From NCBI RefSeq assembly GCF_052060035.1, contig NZ_JBPOEA010000007.1, positions 1 to 64,000 of the forward strand: a stretch of 64,000 bases of DNA, in the 5' to 3' direction. Made by a program: the position numbers and the translations under genes. Below the pieces are notes generated by a model. It ran no database searches and had not been told where the DNA came from. It worked only from the letters and a program-made list of their open reading frames with translations. Every line of letters begins with the position of its first letter. Position 1 is the stretch's first letter. Shown piece by piece: positions 1-8,257 of the stretch. Origin of the DNA: Fodinibius sp052060035. GTDB lineage: Bacteria; Bacteroidota; Rhodothermia; Balneolales; Balneolaceae.

Positions 1-42
1 AAGCGTAGGTCCCCGCCCGCTCTTTTTTTTATCGTTCGATCC

Positions 43-74
43 GCCCTGCACGCCCCGCGTGTAGGGCTTTTTTT
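43..74 (+). terminator. Rho-independent terminator of an upstream plus-strand gene
   Basis: An 11-bp stem (43-53 with 57-67) closes a 3-nt CCC loop and is followed by seven T residues. One pair is G.U when read as plus-strand RNA and would be an A.C mismatch on the minus strand, so the plus strand is the functional one. It ends a gene lying before the window and stands tail-to-tail with tgt. A second T-run at 23-30 has only a weak GC-rich stem before it. Confidence 0.85.
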
Positions 75-91
75 GTTCTTGAAACTTAGGA

Positions 92-1219
92 TTAAATTTT
101 GGTAGCTAAGACCTCAGCCTTTTCTTTGTACCAATTATGGAAGGTGTCATTACTAATTCGCTCTTTTACTTCATCCATCAGCCACAAGTAGAATGTGAGA
201 TTATGGAGGGAGGCCAATTCCAATCCAAGCAATTCATTGTTGCGAAATAAGTGATGGATATAAGACATTTTATATTTCTGGCAGAGATCAGTGGGAAAGT
301 CTGGATCTAACGGTTTTTGATGGTTTTTCCACTTGGCATTACGAATATTAATGTATCCGTTTTTAGTAAAGATTTGTCCGTTTCGAGCATTTCGCGTCGG
401 AAGCACACAATCAAACATGTCAACACCCCGGGCAATTGCGTGCAGGAGATTTTCCGGTTTACCTACCCCCATTAAATATCGAGGTTTCTCTTCAGGCAGA
501 TAGTCAGTATTCAAATCGGTCAACTCATACATCAGCTCTGTAGGCTCTCCCACGCTAAGCCCACCTATAGCAATACCTTCAAAATCAAGGTCAGTAACAA
601 ATTTTGAGGATTCTATTCGAAGATCTTCGTAGGTGCCCCCTTGAACAATACCAAACTGAGCCTGTTTATGCCCATAATTTGGTTCTGTCTCTAAAAAAGC
701 CTCACGGCCACGTTTTTCCCAACGATGCGTAAGTTCCATTGATTCTTTGGCGTATTCGTAGCTACTGGGATAAGGCGGACACTCATCCAAAACCATCATA
801 ATATCGGAACCTAACGTGCGCTGAATATCTACGATGTTTTCAGGTGTAAACATGTGTTTGGAGCCATCAATATGACTCTTGAATTTTGCGCCTTCTTCAG
901 TAAGCTCCCGGTTATCAGATAGGGAAAAGATTTGATATCCCCCTGAATCTGTTAAAATCGGACGATCCCAATTAATAAAGGAATGAAGTCCGCCGGCTCC
1001 TTCAATAATATCACAACCGGGGCGCAGATAAAGATGATACGTATTCCCAAGTATTATCTGGGCTTTTACTTTGTCAATGAGTTCATCTTGCTTTACCGCT
1101 TTTACGGTTCCCAGCGTTCCCACCGGCATAAATATGGGGGTTTCTATTTTTCCGTGATCCGTATTGAGCGTTCCCAACCGGGCTTTGGTTGACGAGGCAG
1201 TCTTTTCTAATTTAAACAA
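92..1219 (-). CDS. tgt: tRNA-guanine(34) transglycosylase (queuine/preQ1 insertion), degenerate zinc site
   Basis: This enzyme exchanges guanine 34 of GUN-anticodon tRNAs for the queuosine precursor preQ1. The 375-residue length is normal. The catalytic landmarks are present: D91 in DSGGYQ, D145 in LDECPP, and the nucleophile D270 in VDMFDCVLPTRNARNG. The C-terminal zinc site is unusual. Aligned with the E. coli C-x-C-x2-C...H site, this protein has F308, T310, C313 and H339, so two of the four ligands are missing. The surrounding fold, including SYIHHLFRNNELLG, is well conserved. From memory, related Bacteroidota enzymes also lack these cysteines, so activity is probably kept. The gene is transcribed away from the glycosyltransferase at 1381 across a 161-bp gap. 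Confidence 0.95.
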   Translation of the reverse strand: MFKLEKTASSTKARLGTLNTDHGKIETPIFMPVGTLGTVKAVKQDELIDKVKAQIILGNTYHLYLRPGCDIIEGAGGLHSFINWDRPILTDSGGYQIFSLSDNRELTEEGAKFKSHIDGSKHMFTPENIVDIQRTLGSDIMMVLDECPPYPSSYEYAKESMELTHRWEKRGREAFLETEPNYGHKQAQFGIVQGGTYEDLRIESSKFVTDLDFEGIAIGGLSVGEPTELMYELTDLNTDYLPEEKPRYLMGVGKPENLLHAIARGVDMFDCVLPTRNARNGQIFTKNGYINIRNAKWKNHQKPLDPDFPTDLCQKYKMSYIHHLFRNNELLGLELASLHNLTFYLWLMDEVKERISNDTFHNWYKEKAEVLATKI

Positions 1220-1380
1220 TGGCTAATAAATATTAATAAGTTTGTAATTATTTTATATTCTTAGTCGCTGAAGATAGGAAAATTATTTATGCAACATTAA
1301 TAAGCTATTTTGTATTCTTAATACATTTAAAGAGAAAAAGCGTATATAGAATAGCAGAAATAATTATCTTTATAAGATTT

Positions 1381-2109
1381 ATGTCTAAAGAGACATTAGT
1401 AATTATTCCCACGTATAACGAAGCGAATAATATTTCGGAGATTGTCGGGCAGGTATTAAATCAAGATGAAAATATTGATTTACTTATTGTTGATGATGGT
1501 TCACCTGATGGAACCGCTGATTTGGTCAAAAAAGCACAAGATAAATTTGGAGATCGATTGCATCTTATTGAGCGTTCGGGAAAATTGGGATTGGGAACAG
1601 CTTATGTGGAAGGATTTAAATATAGTCTCGAGCGAGAGTATTCGTATATCTGTGAAATGGATGCTGATTTCTCGCACAATCCAGAAGATGTTCCCAGGCT
1701 CATTGCCGAAGTCAAATCGGGCCGGGCTGATGTGGCCGTTGGATCTCGCTACGCCAACGGCATAAGTATCATTAACTGGCCGTTGAGTCGTTTGATTTTA
1801 TCATATAGTGCCAATCTTTATGCCCGATTTGTTACCGGCTTACCCATTTTTGATACTACAGCCGGATTTAAATGTATTCATAGAAAAGTGCTTGAAAGCA
1901 TTTCGGTAGACAAGATTCGATCGAACGGTTATGCCTTTCAAATTGAATTGCATTTTAGAGCATGGCAAGCCGGATTTACCTTGAAAGAGGTGGCTATTAT
2001 TTTTCGAGAACGAGAAGAAGGCGTATCAAAAATGTCAAAATCAATTGTTTGGGAAGCTATTTGGCGGGTTTGGACGCTAAAAATCCAAAGTATATTTGGG
2101 ACCCTTTAG
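1381..2109 (+). CDS. Polyprenol monophosphomannose synthase-like family 2 glycosyltransferase
   Basis: A 242-residue GT-A fold glycosyltransferase of the DPM1 type. It probably transfers a hexose, typically mannose, from a nucleotide sugar to a polyprenyl phosphate at the inner face of the membrane. Visible motifs are the N-terminal VIIPTYNEANNI, VDDGSPDGTAD, the metal-binding MDADFSHNPED, and the family-typical DTTAGFKC and NGYAFQIEL. There is no C-terminal membrane extension, so it is the short soluble bacterial form. It opens a plus-strand series and lies 75 bp before accA. Donor and acceptor cannot be fixed from sequence. Confidence 0.85.
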   Translation: MSKETLVIIPTYNEANNISEIVGQVLNQDENIDLLIVDDGSPDGTADLVKKAQDKFGDRLHLIERSGKLGLGTAYVEGFKYSLEREYSYICEMDADFSHNPEDVPRLIAEVKSGRADVAVGSRYANGISIINWPLSRLILSYSANLYARFVTGLPIFDTTAGFKCIHRKVLESISVDKIRSNGYAFQIELHFRAWQAGFTLKEVAIIFREREEGVSKMSKSIVWEAIWRVWTLKIQSIFGTL

Positions 2110-2184
2110 GTTGTACGATATCTTCTTAATATCTTTGGAGTAGTTTTTATATTTGAAGTCATTTTTAAGTGATAAAAATCGTAT

Positions 2185-3150
2185 ATGCAGTATTTAGATT
2201 TTGAACAACCGATTGCCGATCTGGAAAATAAGATCAAAGAGTTGAGTGGATTATCTGTTGCGGATGATGAGGTGCTTTCCCCAGAGATAAAACGACTCGA
2301 AAAGCGTGTTAATGAACTTAGAGAATCAATATTCACAAACTTAACACGTTGGCAGCGGGTACAATTAGCCCGCCATCCTGAACGCCCCTATACGCTGGAT
2401 TATATCTATAAAGTCACTGAAAATTTTGTTGAAATTCACGGTGATCGTTATCACAGTGATGACAAGGCCATTGTAGGTGGTTTTGCAACTATTGATGGAC
2501 AGTCTGTGGTTATTATGGGGCATCAAAAAGGCCGTGATACTAAAAGCAGAAAGTATCGTAATTTTGGAATGGCAAATCCCGAAGGATATCGCAAAGCTCA
2601 TCGTTTGATGAAGCTGGGCGAAAAATTTGATATCCCGGTGATTACCTTACTTGATACTCCCGGTGCCTATCCTGGATTGGAGGCCGAAGAACGCGGCCAG
2701 GCCGAAGCTATTGCAAAGAATCTTAAGATGATGGCTACGCTGAAAGTGCCCATCATTACGGTTGTAATTGGAGAGGGTGCCAGTGGCGGAGCTATTGGTA
2801 TTGGAATGGGGAATGAGGTATATATGATGGAGAATACTTGGTATTCAGTAATTTCTCCAGAATCTTGTTCATCTATTCTTTGGAAAACATGGGATTACAA
2901 AGAACAAGCGGCAGCTGTATTAAAACTGACGGCCAAAGATTTGGAGGGTATGAATGTTATTGATGGTATCATCAAGGAACCGCTTGGCGGAGCCCACCGG
3001 AATTATGATGAAGCTGCTAAGGCAGTTAAAGAGCAACTGCTGAAATCACTAAAACGACTTAAGAAGAAGTCACCCGAAAAGCTTGTTGAATCACGAATTG
3101 ATAAATATGCCAATATGGGTGAATTCAAAAGAGTATCTAACAAAAAGTAG
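2185..3150 (+). CDS. accA: Acetyl-CoA carboxylase carboxyltransferase subunit alpha
   Basis: AccA pairs with AccD, which is not in this window, to move the carboxyl group from carboxybiotin to acetyl-CoA and make malonyl-CoA for fatty-acid synthesis. The 321-residue protein shows the expected order: an N-terminal helix pair (LDFEQPIADLENKI), then HPERPYTLDYI, GHQKGRDT, NFGMANPEGYRKA, the crotonase-fold core LDTPGAYPG and EERGQ, and GEGASGGAIGIG. The thioesterase at 3159 follows after 8 bp, so they are probably co-transcribed. Confidence 0.97.
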   Translation: MQYLDFEQPIADLENKIKELSGLSVADDEVLSPEIKRLEKRVNELRESIFTNLTRWQRVQLARHPERPYTLDYIYKVTENFVEIHGDRYHSDDKAIVGGFATIDGQSVVIMGHQKGRDTKSRKYRNFGMANPEGYRKAHRLMKLGEKFDIPVITLLDTPGAYPGLEAEERGQAEAIAKNLKMMATLKVPIITVVIGEGASGGAIGIGMGNEVYMMENTWYSVISPESCSSILWKTWDYKEQAAAVLKLTAKDLEGMNVIDGIIKEPLGGAHRNYDEAAKAVKEQLLKSLKRLKKKSPEKLVESRIDKYANMGEFKRVSNKK

Positions 3151-3158
3151 AGATTTCG

Positions 3159-3593
3159 TTGTTTCCGGATAAAGATCCTATTTACCGTTATACCCATCAG
3201 CTCCGCAGCCGATATGGCGAAACGGATCAGATGGGATATGTCTATTACGGGCGATACCTCGAATATTTTGAGGAAGCGCGTACCGAAATGATACGATCGC
3301 TTGGATTGCCTTATGCTAAATTGGAGCAAAATGGTGTAATGCTTCCGGTAATACACACCCAAGTGGATTATAAATCACCGGTTTTTTATGATGAACTGAT
3401 GGATGTTGAGGTATTGTTGTTTGATATCCCCACCGTTCGGCTCGAAACGTTTTATTACGTAACAACTGAACGCCGAGAAGCCCCCCATATTCAAGGGAAA
3501 GTTGAGCTTTGTTTTATGAAAGAGGATACCCGCAAACCGTGTAGGGCTCCATCAGATTTTATTGAGGGACTAAAGAAAGCAGTCAACGAGTAA
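3159..3593 (+). CDS. Hotdog-fold acyl-CoA thioesterase (YbgC/4-hydroxybenzoyl-CoA thioesterase family)
   Basis: This 144-residue single hotdog domain probably hydrolyses acyl-CoA thioesters. The family signature lies near residues 18-34: YGETDQMGYVYYGRYLEYF, where the aspartate in TDQMG is the expected catalytic residue. The start is TTG: the next in-frame Met lies inside this signature, so it cannot be the start. It sits 8 bp after accA, which points to acyl-CoA or fatty-acid metabolism. The substrate is unknown. Confidence 0.85.
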   Translation: MFPDKDPIYRYTHQLRSRYGETDQMGYVYYGRYLEYFEEARTEMIRSLGLPYAKLEQNGVMLPVIHTQVDYKSPVFYDELMDVEVLLFDIPTVRLETFYYVTTERREAPHIQGKVELCFMKEDTRKPCRAPSDFIEGLKKAVNE

Positions 3594-3600
3594 AACTATT

Positions 3601-4053
3601 ATGCAAATACGTCAGCCAATATTATATGTGGCGATATTAGTATTGGTTATTGTTGTTGTACTTGTTGCTATTGGTGGGGGATTATTTAGTCAATCTTCTC
3701 CATGGCCGATGCAATGGCAGCATAGGACCTTCTATGGTTTATGTCATCAAATTGCGGATCGCTCGTTTTGGATTAATGGACAACCTATGGCTGTTTGCAG
3801 CAGGTGCATTGGAATTTATTCAGGTTTTGCAATGGGATGGGTGCTATTGCCAGTTATCTCACTAACTGGCATAAAAAGGATGGCATCTATTAAGAAAATT
3901 GTAGTAGTTGTGCTATTATTTAATATTATTGACGCTGCCGGAAACTTCTTTGGCCTTTGGCAGAATACGTTGGTATCTCGAACGGTGTTAGGGGGTCTGC
4001 TGGGAAGTTCAGCAGCACTAATTTTTGTCGGAGATTTTTTTCATCATAACTAA
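3601..4053 (+). CDS. DUF2085 membrane protein
   Basis: A 150-residue integral membrane protein of unknown function. The first membrane segment spans about residues 8-28. It is followed by the diagnostic DUF2085 core, GLCHQIADRSFWINGQ and AVCSRCIGIYSGF, with a C-x-R-C pair that could bind metal or form a disulfide. Two or three more hydrophobic segments follow. It lies 7 bp after the thioesterase and 17 bp before the DUF4199 gene, so it is probably in the same operon. Confidence 0.8.
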   Translation: MQIRQPILYVAILVLVIVVVLVAIGGGLFSQSSPWPMQWQHRTFYGLCHQIADRSFWINGQPMAVCSRCIGIYSGFAMGWVLLPVISLTGIKRMASIKKIVVVVLLFNIIDAAGNFFGLWQNTLVSRTVLGGLLGSSAALIFVGDFFHHN

Positions 4054-4070
4054 AACAAAAAGGGATCATC

Positions 4071-4643
4071 ATGGATGAAGTAGCAGAACAACAAGCAGAG
4101 CAGCAAAATCAACCGCCATATTGGACATCAGTAGGAATTGCAGGATTGATATTTGGGATTATTGTTTTTGCACTGTCATTAGTAACAAGTTATTCAGTAA
4201 TTAATTCGGAGCCTACAGGCTCACTACTTTCACCGGTGCAGCTGTTGGGAGTACTCGTTTGTTTAGTTGGTGCCTTTGGGGGTATGCTGGCTATTTGGCA
4301 CTATGCGAATGAATATGATGTCAGCATAAAACTTGGACGGGGAGCACTTATCGGTTTATTTACAGGTATTGCTATTGCTGTAGTCACGGTTATACTAAAT
4401 CAGATTTGGCAGTTTATTGATCCTGATATGACACAAAAACTGATCGATAGTACAATTGCTAATTTTGAGGCGTCAGATTTGCCTGATGCTCAAAAGCAAC
4501 AGATGATTGATGCTACAGTCCAAAACATGCGCAGCCAAAATAGTATAGGCACTCAGCTTTTATATAACCTACCCATGTATGGTATTTTAAATGTTTTGAC
4601 AGGGATGATAGGAGCCAAGATTTTCGGAAATAAAGAAGGATAA
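4071..4643 (+). CDS. DUF4199 membrane protein
   Basis: A 190-residue protein with an acidic, Gln-rich N-terminus, membrane segments at about 22-44, 57-77 and 90-115, a soluble loop (about 118-160, including a DPDMTQKLIDS region), and a last hydrophobic stretch near 165-185. This layout is typical of DUF4199, common in Bacteroidota-like genomes and of unknown function. It is encoded between two other membrane-protein genes. Confidence 0.75.
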   Translation: MDEVAEQQAEQQNQPPYWTSVGIAGLIFGIIVFALSLVTSYSVINSEPTGSLLSPVQLLGVLVCLVGAFGGMLAIWHYANEYDVSIKLGRGALIGLFTGIAIAVVTVILNQIWQFIDPDMTQKLIDSTIANFEASDLPDAQKQQMIDATVQNMRSQNSIGTQLLYNLPMYGILNVLTGMIGAKIFGNKEG

Positions 4644-4660
4644 TTTAGGTATAAGATAAG

Positions 4661-5596
4661 TTGCAAAATCACAAAACATCTGAGTCTGTTACTACTGATA
4701 CAAGTTACAAATCATGGGCTGAGCGCAACGGTTTTTCTGACTGGGCGTTGGCTCTTCTCTGGATTATAGCGGCCTTTATACTATTTCAGGTGACGGCTTC
4801 TGTGGTGGCTATTGCCCTTATGTTGATGAAAGGTGGTATAAGTGCCAATGCTAACGAGATGATGACGCAACTTACTGAAAATCTGGATCTGCTTTTCATT
4901 GGTAATTCGGCGGGACAGATTTTATTTCTGGGATTAGCAACATGGTTTTTTACACGACTGCACAGTTCTAAAGAGGGACGAAATTCGTTTCTTCGATTTA
5001 AAATCCCTCCCAATACTCTTCGAAAGTCAGCCATAACAATTGTATTAATTATTGCGATACAGCCGACTATTTGGTTTCTATCATGGATCAATGCTCTTTT
5101 GCCGGTTCCCGAAATGTTTAGCAATATGCAAAATACGCAGATGCAGATGATTGAAAACTATCTGCGGGGCGATCACATGTTGGTCCTTACCTTATTTCAT
5201 GTAGCACTGGTCCCTGCAATTTGTGAAGAAACCCTTTATCGTGGATACGTGATGAGTGCTTTTCAAAAAAGTTGGGGTATCTGGCCGGCCATTATTATTT
5301 CAGGATTGCTTTTTGGATTATATCATGTGCAGTTAAGTAATTTAATTCCTCTTGCTACCCTGGGAATGCTTTTTGCGTATTTGACTTGGATTACCGAAAG
5401 TATTCTGCCGGCGATAGTTGCGCACTTGGTTAATAACGGTGGTAGTGTGTTGGTTGGTACTTATTATCCAGAATCAGCTTTTGCTGAAATTACGCCCGAA
5501 ACAATGCCACCTCTGTGGGCCGTAATAATCAGTCTGTTAATTTCTGCTTATATTGTATATTGGTTATATGATCAAAATAAGAAATCAATAGCCTAA
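4661..5596 (+). CDS. CPBP (CAAX/Rce1-like) intramembrane metalloprotease
   Basis: A 311-residue polytopic membrane protein. The CPBP/ABI signature is in the C-terminal half: motif 1 CEETLYRGY (EExxxR), motif 2 FGLYH, and the final HLVNN. These place two glutamates and two histidines around a catalytic metal. The substrate is unknown; bacterial relatives include bacteriocin self-immunity proteins and proteases of unknown target. The start is TTG and no nearby Met could replace it. The stop codon overlaps the Shine-Dalgarno sequence of the next gene. Confidence 0.85.
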   Translation: MQNHKTSESVTTDTSYKSWAERNGFSDWALALLWIIAAFILFQVTASVVAIALMLMKGGISANANEMMTQLTENLDLLFIGNSAGQILFLGLATWFFTRLHSSKEGRNSFLRFKIPPNTLRKSAITIVLIIAIQPTIWFLSWINALLPVPEMFSNMQNTQMQMIENYLRGDHMLVLTLFHVALVPAICEETLYRGYVMSAFQKSWGIWPAIIISGLLFGLYHVQLSNLIPLATLGMLFAYLTWITESILPAIVAHLVNNGGSVLVGTYYPESAFAEITPETMPPLWAVIISLLISAYIVYWLYDQNKKSIA

Positions 5597-5601
5597 GGAG
5601 G
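5595..5601 (+). promoter_or_regulatory. Strong Shine-Dalgarno site for the DUF2007 gene
   Basis: AAGGAGG lies 6 nt before the ATG at 5608 and overlaps the stop codon of the CPBP gene. Most other genes in the window have no recognisable SD, so this one stands out and suggests efficient or coupled translation of the small downstream protein. Confidence 0.7.
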
Positions 5602-5607
5602 TTAATT

Positions 5608-5877
5608 ATGTTTAAAGGTTCTGAACCAAATGATATTGAAAATTGGGCTTGTGTTATGGAGGGCGGTACGGAATACGAAGTGGAAAGTGCTAAAAATTAC
5701 CTTGCCAGCCTCGATATTCCCTCTAACATCTTGTCCAAACGAGATTCTTCATTTAGTGTAAATTATGGCGAAATGGGAATGGTATATTTATATGTTCCCA
5801 ATGAGTACGAAAAGGAAGCCCGAGAAGCATTGGCCGAGTTTGAATTGCCGGAAGAAGGAACCAACGAAGAAGAATAA
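5608..5877 (+). CDS. DUF2007 domain protein (small, soluble)
   Basis: An 89-residue acidic protein with the short alpha-beta pattern of DUF2007 (putative signal-transducing protein): WACVMEGGTEYEVESAKNYL, then LDIPSNILSKRDSSF and the hydrophobic strand MVYLYVPNEYEKEAREAL. The C-terminus is Glu-rich. Members often sit near membrane-protein or lipid genes; here it lies between a CPBP protease and cdsA. No biochemical role can be read from the sequence. Confidence 0.75.
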   Translation: MFKGSEPNDIENWACVMEGGTEYEVESAKNYLASLDIPSNILSKRDSSFSVNYGEMGMVYLYVPNEYEKEAREALAEFELPEEGTNEEE

Positions 5878-5884
5878 TTGATCT

Positions 5885-6706
5885 GTGACTGAGCTTACAA
5901 AACGTATTCTATTTGCTGTCCCTGCTGCGGCTTTCTTTATATTTATTACTTGGCTCGGTAATTTTTACTTTGTTGGATTAATTATTTTGGTTGCCCTTTT
6001 TATTCAGCGAGAGCTGTCCATGCTGGCTGCTGGGGTGGGTTTCGAGCCGGATAATCTCTTCCCATATACCATAGGCTTATGGATATTATTGAGTCCCTAC
6101 TTGCCGCATGTCGTTCCCATTGGAATGGCGATCTTCCTGCTATTTATAGCTATACAAATTTTTAAATCCGGTGACCAAGCATTAAAACAAGTGATAGGCA
6201 CTTTCTTTTGCGGTATTTATGCGCCGCTGGGATTGTTGGCAATTATTTTGATCAGAAATACAGGCTCCTCAAGTATTGGCTTTGCCTTAACCATTGGTTT
6301 ACTACTTATGGTTTGGGGGAATGATGTTTTTGCCTATTTCGGGGGCAAATATCTCGGAAAAAATAAATTAGCCCCTGCCATAAGTCCTAACAAAACGTGG
6401 GAAGGTTTTTTCTTTGGAATTCTTGGAGCATTGGTAGGATTAACAATTGCTTATTATGCTGTGCCGATAGATCTTTCAGTCTCATTGCTCATTTTGGCTC
6501 CAGTAGCGTTGCTGATAAGCGTATTTGGCCCCATTGGTGACCTTATGGCCAGTAGAATAAAACGCGCCGCTAATGCTAAAGATGCCTCTGATATTTTACC
6601 CGGGCATGGTGGTTTTTTTGATCGTTTTGATGCCCTCATCTTAGCAGGTCCCGTATTTTATCTTTATTTATATGTACTCAAAATTTTAGGATATGTCTCG
6701 TTTTAA
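5885..6706 (+). CDS. cdsA: Phosphatidate cytidylyltransferase
   Basis: This enzyme makes CDP-diacylglycerol from phosphatidate and CTP, the branch point of phospholipid synthesis at the inner membrane. The 273-residue polytopic protein ends with the family signature: NKTWEGFFFG, then SRIKRAANAKDASDILPGHG and GGFFDRFDAL. The start is GTG, 7 nt after the DUF2007 stop. Its last 14 bp overlap the start of the epimerase gene, which indicates translational coupling. Confidence 0.95.
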   Translation: MTELTKRILFAVPAAAFFIFITWLGNFYFVGLIILVALFIQRELSMLAAGVGFEPDNLFPYTIGLWILLSPYLPHVVPIGMAIFLLFIAIQIFKSGDQALKQVIGTFFCGIYAPLGLLAIILIRNTGSSSIGFALTIGLLLMVWGNDVFAYFGGKYLGKNKLAPAISPNKTWEGFFFGILGALVGLTIAYYAVPIDLSVSLLILAPVALLISVFGPIGDLMASRIKRAANAKDASDILPGHGGFFDRFDALILAGPVFYLYLYVLKILGYVSF

Positions 6707-7718
6707 GCTCGAATTTGAAAAGCTCGAACTTGTTCCTTCCCACCCCTTTACTATTGCACGCGGGACAAAAGAGACGGTGCCCAATGTGTTGGTTTCTTTA
6801 ACCGCTGACGGTGTCACCGGTTTGGGCGAAGCTGGTCCCAACAGTCGGTATAATGAAGATGCTGATACCGTTGTCTTATTTTTAAAAAAGCTTCCCGAAT
6901 CATTTTTTGATGATATCGAATCTGCTGATGCCTTATGGAAAAAATTGAAGCAAATAGATAATCCGGTACAATCGGCCAAGACTGCAGTAGAAATGGCATG
7001 GCTGGATTGGTGGGGTAAAAGTCAGAATCAACCGCTTTGGAAATTGTGGAATGCTCCTTCTCAAACAACCCCGCCTACTTCATTTACGATTGGTCTGGAT
7101 GAAATTGATATCATACAGCAAAAAGTGAAAGGAGCAGAAGATTATCCCATATTGAAAGTAAAGCTGGGAACGGACAGGGATAAAGAAATTATTGAAGGTA
7201 TTCGTGAAATATCAGATCAAACAATTCGGGTAGATGCGAATGAAGGCTGGACGGATTTAGAAACGGCGAAAGAGCAGATCCGTTTTCTGGCAGATAAAAA
7301 TGTAGAATTTATTGAACAGCCCATGCCTGCTTCGTGCAACCAGAAGTTGGTTCAGTTAAAAGAATGGTCGCCACTACCTATTATTGCCGATGAAAGTTTT
7401 GTGGGCAGTGAGTATCTGGATGAAATAGCGGATCAGTTTGATGGGATCAATATTAAGCTCCAGAAAGTAGGAAGTATGGTTGAAGCCTTAAAGCTGATTG
7501 AGAAAGCGCGTGAGCGTGATCTTAAGGTGATGATTGGATGCATGATTGAAAGTTCTCTGGGGATATCCGCAGGGGCGTTATTGGGAGCATGGGCTGATTA
7601 CGTAGATCTTGACGGCCATTTGCTGATTAACAACGATCCCTTTTCGGGCTTGACGCTTACCGGTGATAAGGAAATTGCTCTTTCAGATGCTCCGGGGTTA
7701 GGAGTATCTCGAAATTAG
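6693..7718 (+). CDS. Dipeptide epimerase (L-Ala-D/L-Glu epimerase-like), enolase superfamily
   Basis: A 341-residue member of the muconate lactonising/MR branch of the enolase superfamily. The expected active-site series is visible: KVKLG (catalytic Lys), RVDANEGW (metal Asp), FIEQPMP (metal Glu), IIADES (metal Asp), NIKLQK (second catalytic Lys), with MIGCMIESS in the last barrel strands. This pattern matches Ala-Glu dipeptide epimerases used in murein peptide recycling, but substrate specificity varies in this family. The start overlaps cdsA by 14 bp. The stop overlaps the convergent gene at 7715. Confidence 0.85.
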   Translation: MSRFKLEFEKLELVPSHPFTIARGTKETVPNVLVSLTADGVTGLGEAGPNSRYNEDADTVVLFLKKLPESFFDDIESADALWKKLKQIDNPVQSAKTAVEMAWLDWWGKSQNQPLWKLWNAPSQTTPPTSFTIGLDEIDIIQQKVKGAEDYPILKVKLGTDRDKEIIEGIREISDQTIRVDANEGWTDLETAKEQIRFLADKNVEFIEQPMPASCNQKLVQLKEWSPLPIIADESFVGSEYLDEIADQFDGINIKLQKVGSMVEALKLIEKARERDLKVMIGCMIESSLGISAGALLGAWADYVDLDGHLLINNDPFSGLTLTGDKEIALSDAPGLGVSRN

Positions 7719-7731
7719 GACTTCTCGAGAT
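7706..7731. other. Perfect hairpin whose loop holds both convergent stop codons
   Basis: ATCTCGA (7706-7712) and TCGAGAT (7725-7731) pair perfectly over 7 bp around a 12-nt loop. The loop contains the TAG of the plus-strand epimerase gene (7716-7718) and the TAA of the minus-strand MauE-like gene (7715-7717), which overlap by 2 nt. There is no adjoining T-run, so this is not a classical terminator. It may protect 3' ends or limit read-through between the convergent genes. Confidence 0.5.
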
Positions 7732-8197
7732 CAGTTTGTGCAGACGGTATTTTTAAGGCCAGTATAAAAGCAATGATGGTAAGCAGGATAAGTACCGCAT
7801 TCCGGATGAGTGTGAATTCCAGTCCGGATGCAAACCCAAAGGCACCAAAGCATCCGCAATTTTCTACTGACATTCCCTGTAAGTAAAAATATGAAAGCAC
7901 AGAAGAGAAACCGATGAGCATCGCCATTGTGCCTGCCAGAGCCCATTTTAACAATTTATTCCAGATAAGAAATACTGCAAGAACCAGTTCGATAATTGAT
8001 GTCGCAATTACAATAAAATTAGCATATTCAATAAGCCAGTAAAATTCAGTAGCTAACAACTCAACGAGGTAACGTGCTTCTGAACCACTGATGAGTTTTC
8101 CGATTCCCGATAGCAAAAACAGAATGCCCAGGAGTAAGCGAATGCCAATTAATGTTTTGCTGAGATAAGAATGATTCATAGTAAAACTGATTCGCAA
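7715..8197 (-). CDS. MauE/DoxX-like membrane protein
   Basis: A 160-residue protein with four predicted membrane segments (about 15-35, 55-78, 83-105, 130-152) and the CGCFGAFG motif between segments 3 and 4 that is typical of MauE/DoxX-type quinone- or thiol-linked membrane proteins. No thioredoxin-like partner is encoded next to it. An earlier Met gives the 160-residue form; a start at residue 7 (MNHSYLSK) is also possible. Its specific role is unknown. Confidence 0.7.
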   Translation of the reverse strand: MRISFTMNHSYLSKTLIGIRLLLGILFLLSGIGKLISGSEARYLVELLATEFYWLIEYANFIVIATSIIELVLAVFLIWNKLLKWALAGTMAMLIGFSSVLSYFYLQGMSVENCGCFGAFGFASGLEFTLIRNAVLILLTIIAFILALKIPSAQTDLEKS

Positions 8198-8257
8198 TGG
8201 AATGCTATTGAGATTCTAAATGTAGTAGCTTCAAATAAATAAAAAAGAAAAATATTT

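Noticed and set aside
1..42. 3' end of a tRNA or rRNA at the window start
   Set aside because: No T-loop consensus or CCA end is present; only a terminator is supported.
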